Source: Chitinophaga rhizosphaerae
Lineage (GTDB): Bacteria; Bacteroidota; Bacteroidia; Chitinophagales; Chitinophagaceae
Direction: 5' to 3'
DNA length: 64,000 nt
NCBI RefSeq assembly: GCF_003958645.1
Contig: NZ_RXLO01000004.1
Span: forward strand, 496,001 to 560,000
Below the pieces are notes generated by a model. That model made no database searches, was not told the DNA's origin, and was given only the letters and a program-made list of their open reading frames with translations. Below are positions 59,332-64,000 of this stretch, in pieces. Position 1 is the stretch's first letter, and each line of letters opens with the position of its first letter. Made by a program: the position numbers and the translations under genes.

Positions 59332-60132
59332 ATGTCAGGCAAGAAAATCGCCATCATCGGCGGCGGCAACCTCGGTTCCGCCATCGCGGAAGGCCTCCTC
59401 GCAAGCGGGTTCTCCCAGGCCGGAGAAATCACCGTCACCAAGCGCAACATCGCTACCCTGGCCGCATTGCGCGAGCAGGGCGTTCATGTGGAATCAGATA
59501 ACGCCAAAGCCATCCGCGAAGCAGACGTGGTGGTTGTGGCCCTCAAACCCTATAACGTTAAGGAAGTCCTCACCGAGCTCCGCGCCAGCTTCGATGCGGA
59601 TAAACAACTCCTCATCTCCGTGGTGACCGGCGTACTGCTCGACGATCTCGAAAAAATCACGCTGCCCGGCCTGCCCATCTTCCGGGCCATGCCCAACACC
59701 GCCATCGCCATCCGGGAATCCATCACCTGCATCTGCGGCCGCAACGTCACCGAAGAGCAGACGGCTTTCGTGAAGGAAATGTTCGACCAGCTGGGCGTTA
59801 CCGTTTCCATCGACGAAAAGCTCATGGATGCCGCCACCGTGCTCGGCGCCTGCGGCATCGCCTACGCCCTCCGTTTCATCCGCGCCTCCATCCAGGGCGG
59901 TATCGAAATCGGGTTCGACGCGGCCACGGCCAACCTCATCGCCGCACAAACGGTGAAAGGCGCCGCCGAACTGCTCATCAAAGGCAACCGCCACCCGGAA
60001 GCCGAGATCGACAAGGTAACCACTCCCAAAGGCTGCACCATCGCAGGCCTCAACGAAATGGAACACCAGGGCTTCAGCTCCTCGCTCATCAAAGGGATCA
60101 CCAGTTCGTACAACAAGATCGTCAAGGGCTAA
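59332..60132 (+). CDS. proC: Pyrroline-5-carboxylate reductase
   Basis: A 266-residue NADPH-dependent enzyme making proline from pyrroline-5-carboxylate. Cofactor loop IGGGNLGSAIAEGLLASG at about 8-25, and the C-terminal signature CTIAGLNEMEHQGFSSSLIKGI. The length matches the family. Monocistronic between two terminators; the rest of the proline pathway is not in the window. Confidence 0.93.
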   Translation: MSGKKIAIIGGGNLGSAIAEGLLASGFSQAGEITVTKRNIATLAALREQGVHVESDNAKAIREADVVVVALKPYNVKEVLTELRASFDADKQLLISVVTGVLLDDLEKITLPGLPIFRAMPNTAIAIRESITCICGRNVTEEQTAFVKEMFDQLGVTVSIDEKLMDAATVLGACGIAYALRFIRASIQGGIEIGFDAATANLIAAQTVKGAAELLIKGNRHPEAEIDKVTTPKGCTIAGLNEMEHQGFSSSLIKGITSSYNKIVKG

Positions 60133-60162
60133 AACCCTTCACATATTTGCATAAAAAACCAA

Positions 60163-60192
60163 GGCCGGGATAAGAATATCCCGGCCATTTTA
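60163..60192. terminator. Terminator between proC and the RND pump gene
   Basis: A perfect 10-bp stem (60163-60172 with 60177-60186, loop AGAA) followed by ATTTTAG. It serves proC and, in the opposite direction with an A-rich 5' side, probably the RND gene. Confidence 0.75.
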
Positions 60193-60251
60193 GTTAAACC
60201 TACAACTGTTACACTGTTTGTAACACTATTATCACTTATGCAAGTATTTTA

Positions 60252-63200
60252 TCAGTTCATCATCGAAGCGGATTGCAGGTCGCGCGCTTCGATTTCCTGT
60301 TCCGTAGGCGCTACCATCCGCTGGCGGATGTAACGTTTTTTGGAAATACGTCCCATACCGAACTTCGCCATCGCCTTGTCTACCACATAATAAATTACGG
60401 GCACCACGATCAGCGTGAGGAACATCGAGGTGATCAGGCCGCCGATGATTACCCATGCCAGGCCATTCTTGGTCGAAGCCACACCACCCGTTGCCAATGC
60501 GATCGGCAACATACCGATCACCATCGCGATGGTGGTCATGAGGATCGGGCGGAGACGGGCATGGTTGGCGTGGATGAGCGCGTCGTACGTGCTCTGGCCT
60601 TCTTCCTTCATCTGGTTGGTGAAGTCGACGAGGATGATCGCGTTCTTCGCCACCAGACCGATCAGCATGATCATACCCAGGATGGTAAAGATGTTCAGCG
60701 TATTGTTGGTCAACGCCAGCGCCAGCAAGGCACCGATGATGGCCAGCGGGATGGAGAACATCACCACGAAAGGATAGATGTAGTTGTCGTACAGCGCCAC
60801 CATGATGAGGTACACCATAATAATGGAGATAAGCAGTGCCACACCGAGGGTAGAGAACGAGTCTCCCTGGTTTTCGGCGTCGCCGCCCAGCACGTAGCTT
60901 ACGCCCATGGGTCTCGGCATTTCGCCGAGCTTTTTGACGAATTCCTGGGTTACGGTACCGGAAGGCCTGCCCATCACCTGGCTCTGGATGGAAACCGAAG
61001 TGCTCTTGTCGCGGCGCTCGAGGCGGCTCGGGCCGGAACCTTCGGTGATGGTCGCGAATTGCGAAAGCTTCACCAGTTCGCCTTTGTCGTTCTTGAAATC
61101 GATATTGGAAACGTCCTGGATGTTGCGGCGGTTGAAGTCGCCGAAACGGATGTTGATGTCATATTCAAATTCGCCCTGGCGGAACTTCACCTTGGAATCG
61201 TCTGCCGTACCGCTGAAGGCGGTCTGCATCGTTCCCCCCACGTTTTCGAGCGTGAGGCCGAGCGCCGACATCTTGTCGCGGTCCACCTGCACGTTGATCT
61301 CGGGATTTCCTTCTTCCACGGAAAGTTTCACTTCCGTGGCGCCTTCGATCTTCTTCAGTTCGGCCATACCGGCTTTCGCGAATTTGAAAACGCTGTCGAG
61401 GTCGGTACCCATCACGATCACATCGATCGGTGCACGTTCCGCGGTACCCATGATGCTTACGGACGTGGTTTTCACTTTCACGCCGGGCAGCACTTCTTTC
61501 AGTTCTTTCTTGATGCGCGAAGCGAGGATGTCTGCCGGTTCACGTTTGTGCATATCCACCAGCTGTACCGTTACTTCGGATTTGTAAGCGGTAGATTGCG
61601 AAGTACCGAAACCGTCTTCGGAAGTTTGCCCTACCGTGGTGATGAGCGACACTACTTCGGGTTTCTTTTCCAGGAAGGCTTCCGCTTTGAGGGTGGCCTG
61701 GTTCGTTTGTTCGAGGGATGCGTCTTTCGGCATTTCGAGCATGACGATGAACTGGCCGCGGTCGCCTTTCGGGATGAACTCACCGCCGATGTACCCGCGG
61801 CTCACCAGTTGGAAAGAAGCCAGCAGCAGCACTACGGAACCAACGAGCGTGATGGTTTTGTTCGCCAGCGACCATTTCAGCATGCCGGTCATCCAACGGG
61901 TAAATTTATCCAGCTGGCGTTCAAACCACAGAATGAATTTCTCGAAGAAGTTCTTGCCGGTGAGATGCGTGAGCTTACCGAACCGGGAAGCCAGCAAAGG
62001 CACGATGGTGAACGATGTGAGCAGCGACAGCATGGTCGAAATCATCACTACCACGCAGAATTCGCGGAGGATTTTACTTACCAGTTCGTTCGTCAGTGAA
62101 ATCGGGAGGAACACCACTACGATTACGAGGGTAATGGAAGTTACGGTGAACCCGATTTCCTTCACACCGTCGAACGCCGCGCGCACCTTGTTTTTGCCCA
62201 TCTCCATGTGCCGGTAGATGTTTTCCAGTACCACGATGGCGTCATCCACGAGGATACCGACCACGAGTGAAAGGCCCAGCAAAGACATGAGGTTCAGCGA
62301 GAAGCCGAACATTTTCATCCCAATGAACGTAGCGATGAGCGACGCGGGGATGGAGATCATTACGAAGATGGCGTTGCGCAGGCTGTGGAGGAAGAGCATC
62401 ATTACGGCGGCCACGAGGAGCACGGCGATGATGAGGTCATGGATCACGGAGTCGGCAGACTCGAGGGTGAACACGGAGTTGTCGTTCGCGATCTTGATCT
62501 TCAGCCCGGCGGCGGCGTATTCGCTTTCGATTTTCGAAATGGCTTTGTGGATTTCTTCGGAAACGGTTACGGCGTTGGCGTCTGACTGTTTCTGTACCAT
62601 GAGGGCGATAGACGCGTCGCGGTCTACACGGGCGAGGCGTTCCGCGTCTTTCTGCGCATCCTGCACATCGGCCACGTCTCCCAGGCGTACCTGGGTGCCG
62701 GAGGCGGTGGTGGTGAGCACGAGGGCGCGGAGCTGGTCCACATCTTTATATTTACCTGCCAGGCGCACGAGGATCTGCTGATCGGTGGTTTTTACCTTAC
62801 CGGTCGGGAAGTCGAGGTTGGCGTTGGTCACGATCTGGCGTACCTGCATGATGGAGAGCTTGTACGCTTCGAGTTTTTTCGGGTCGATGTTGATCTGGAT
62901 TTCCCTTTCCTGGCCGCCGATCAGGGAGATCTGGGCTACACCGGGCAAGCGCGACAGCATGGGCTGGATACGCTTGTCGATCAGGTCGAAGAATTTCCGG
63001 TCATCCATTTTCGCCGTGGCGGAAAGGGTCATGATCGGAAGGTCGTCCAGGGAGAATTTGTTGAGGGACGGCGGTTTGGCATCGCCCGGCAGATCGGCGA
63101 GGATGGCGTTCACCTTCCTTTGCGCGTCTTGCAGGCCGATGTCTTCGTCGGCGTCGTTATTCAGTTCCACCGTAACCAGGGAGAGGCTTTCGGAGGATTT

Positions 63201-63446
63201 GGAGGTCAGCTTCTTGATGTTTTCCATGGATGCCACGGCGTCTTCAATTTTCTTGGTGACGGTGGATTCCACTTCCGAGGGCGAAGCCCCGGGGTATACG
63301 GTGGCGATGGTCACGATGGGCGACGAGAACTTGGGCAGCAGTTCATAGTTGAGCGCTTTGTAACTGAGGAGCCCGAGCAGCGTCAGGATGGTGAAGAGCA
63401 CCACCACGACCGTTGGCCTTTTTATCGAAATCTCTGTAATCTTCAT
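60252..63446 (-). CDS. RND efflux pump inner-membrane subunit
   Basis: A 1064-residue transporter of the HAE1/AcrB family, driven by the proton gradient. It has the two-fold repeat of six helices plus a large periplasmic loop each, the opening ISIKRPTVVVVLFTILTLLG, and the central helix with SLLGLSLVVGILVDDAIVVLENIYRH, containing the proton-relay Asp pair. Substrate range is unknown. The adaptor gene lies 31 bases upstream on the same strand. The outer-membrane channel would be further right. Confidence 0.93.
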   Translation of the reverse strand: MKITEISIKRPTVVVVLFTILTLLGLLSYKALNYELLPKFSSPIVTIATVYPGASPSEVESTVTKKIEDAVASMENIKKLTSKSSESLSLVTVELNNDADEDIGLQDAQRKVNAILADLPGDAKPPSLNKFSLDDLPIMTLSATAKMDDRKFFDLIDKRIQPMLSRLPGVAQISLIGGQEREIQINIDPKKLEAYKLSIMQVRQIVTNANLDFPTGKVKTTDQQILVRLAGKYKDVDQLRALVLTTTASGTQVRLGDVADVQDAQKDAERLARVDRDASIALMVQKQSDANAVTVSEEIHKAISKIESEYAAAGLKIKIANDNSVFTLESADSVIHDLIIAVLLVAAVMMLFLHSLRNAIFVMISIPASLIATFIGMKMFGFSLNLMSLLGLSLVVGILVDDAIVVLENIYRHMEMGKNKVRAAFDGVKEIGFTVTSITLVIVVVFLPISLTNELVSKILREFCVVVMISTMLSLLTSFTIVPLLASRFGKLTHLTGKNFFEKFILWFERQLDKFTRWMTGMLKWSLANKTITLVGSVVLLLASFQLVSRGYIGGEFIPKGDRGQFIVMLEMPKDASLEQTNQATLKAEAFLEKKPEVVSLITTVGQTSEDGFGTSQSTAYKSEVTVQLVDMHKREPADILASRIKKELKEVLPGVKVKTTSVSIMGTAERAPIDVIVMGTDLDSVFKFAKAGMAELKKIEGATEVKLSVEEGNPEINVQVDRDKMSALGLTLENVGGTMQTAFSGTADDSKVKFRQGEFEYDINIRFGDFNRRNIQDVSNIDFKNDKGELVKLSQFATITEGSGPSRLERRDKSTSVSIQSQVMGRPSGTVTQEFVKKLGEMPRPMGVSYVLGGDAENQGDSFSTLGVALLISIIMVYLIMVALYDNYIYPFVVMFSIPLAIIGALLALALTNNTLNIFTILGMIMLIGLVAKNAIILVDFTNQMKEEGQSTYDALIHANHARLRPILMTTIAMVIGMLPIALATGGVASTKNGLAWVIIGGLITSMFLTLIVVPVIYYVVDKAMAKFGMGRISKKRYIRQRMVAPTEQEIEARDLQSASMMN

Positions 63447-63477
63447 TGTGTCGGTTTGTTAAGTCAAGCAAATCGTC

Positions 63478-64000
63478 TTAGTGCGCCTGCACGGAAACTT
63501 TGGCGCCGTCGGTCAGGTTGATCTGGCCGCTGGTGATCACGGTTTCGCCGTCCTGCAGGCCTTCACGGATTTCGACTTTATCGCCGAAGATGCGGCCGGC
63601 GGTCACTTTGCGCAATTTGGCCACGCCGCCTTCCAGCACATAGATCTGGTTGCTGTTCACACCGCCCACGAATGCGTTGCGGGAGATGAGCATGGTGGGT
63701 TCCTGCCTGGGCATTTCGAAGTTGGCGGTCCCGTACATGCCGGCTTTGAGTTGTTTGCCGTTGATATTGGTCACTTCCATTTCTACCGGGTAGCTGAGCG
63801 TTTGGTCGCCTTTGGCGGCGATGAAGGTGATTTTTCCGGCATACTGGATTTCGGGGTATACGTTGGTGGTCACGTTCACTTGATCGCCCAGGTTGAGGTG
63901 GACTACCTGCATTTCCGGAACGGTCACGCGGAGTTTGAGGCGGCTTACGTCTACGATGTCGAACATTTTGGTGCCGGCGGAGAGGTAGGTTCCTTTTTCC
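63478..64000 (-). CDS. RND efflux periplasmic adaptor, partial
   Basis: The C-terminal 174 codons or so of a membrane fusion protein (HlyD/AcrA type); the start lies beyond the window edge. Visible: the end of the lipoyl domain (GTYLSAGTKMFDIVDVSRLKLRVTV), the beta-barrel domain and the C-terminal membrane-proximal domain (DGETVITSGQINLTDGAKV). It forms the tripartite pump with the RND subunit downstream. Confidence 0.9.
   Translation of the reverse strand, partial: EKGTYLSAGTKMFDIVDVSRLKLRVTVPEMQVVHLNLGDQVNVTTNVYPEIQYAGKITFIAAKGDQTLSYPVEMEVTNINGKQLKAGMYGTANFEMPRQEPTMLISRNAFVGGVNSNQIYVLEGGVAKLRKVTAGRIFGDKVEIREGLQDGETVITSGQINLTDGAKVSVQAH

Noticed and set aside
1..64000. CRISPR arrays, insertion sequences, prophage or defence islands
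   Set aside because: No regularly spaced repeats, transposase, phage structural or restriction-type genes were recognised on either strand.

Overview
The window is chromosomal DNA of a Bacteroidota, most likely a Chitinophagaceae member close to Chitinophaga. The evidence is a SusC/SusD pair with a FecI-type sigma and FecR-type anti-sigma, a GldH gliding lipoprotein, BatD/BatE, a long IF-2 in a rimP-nusA-infB cluster, a tRNA without encoded CCA, and many TAnnTTTG (-7) promoter boxes placed close to start codons. Base composition is moderately GC-rich by eye. No phage, insertion sequence, CRISPR array, secondary-metabolite cluster or defence island was recognised. Most of the window is ordinary core genome; the unusual signals lie in gene remnants, leaders and small structured RNAs that standard gene finding would miss.

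Layout. 0-3.6 kb: CsbD stress protein, a single-domain response regulator, an NtrC-type sigma-54 activator, a small iron-permease-family protein and a VOC protein. 3.6-8.8 kb: an asparagine/aspartate catabolic operon reading leftward (aspartate ammonia-lyase, periplasmic asparaginase, Dcu-type transporter, porin). 8.8-10.2 kb: a broken small membrane gene and an orphan anti-sigma-like gene with a structured leader. 10.2-21.8 kb: thioesterase, serine hydrolase, SixA phosphatase, a PurF-family amidotransferase, a SurA-like isomerase and infB-nusA-rimP. 21.9-27.2 kb: small membrane proteins, a HAD phosphatase, a secreted fibre-like protein, a CAU tRNA, an acyltransferase pseudogene, a haem-binding protein and lpdA.

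27.4-36.8 kb: a sulfatase/SusCD locus read leftward (sulfatase, ECF sigma, FecR, SusC, SusD). A candidate antisense RNA lies over the susC leader. Just upstream of the sulfatase is a deletion scar in which the last codons of a second SusD sit next to region 4 of a second ECF sigma factor. 36.8-53.5 kb: purU, a proline-rich lipoprotein, pheS, a 3-hydroxyacyl-CoA dehydrogenase, an epimerase, an LpxD-like acyltransferase, a Crp/Fnr regulator with FNR-like cysteines, a pseudouridine synthase, yicC, gldH, two two-component pairs, batD/batE and an SDR. 53.5-64 kb: YjjG-like HAD, a phospholipid cluster (CPBP protease, DUF2007, cdsA, psd), dusB, a NUMOD4/HNH-type DNA-binding protein, proC and an RND efflux pump whose adaptor runs off the right edge.

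How genes work together: the sigma/FecR pair most likely senses a substrate through SusC and drives SusCD, while the sulfatase desulfates that substrate. The aspA operon turns asparagine into fumarate and ammonia with its own outer- and inner-membrane transport. cdsA and psd supply steps of phosphatidylethanolamine synthesis. All functions are inferred from sequence motifs read by eye; no database search was run.
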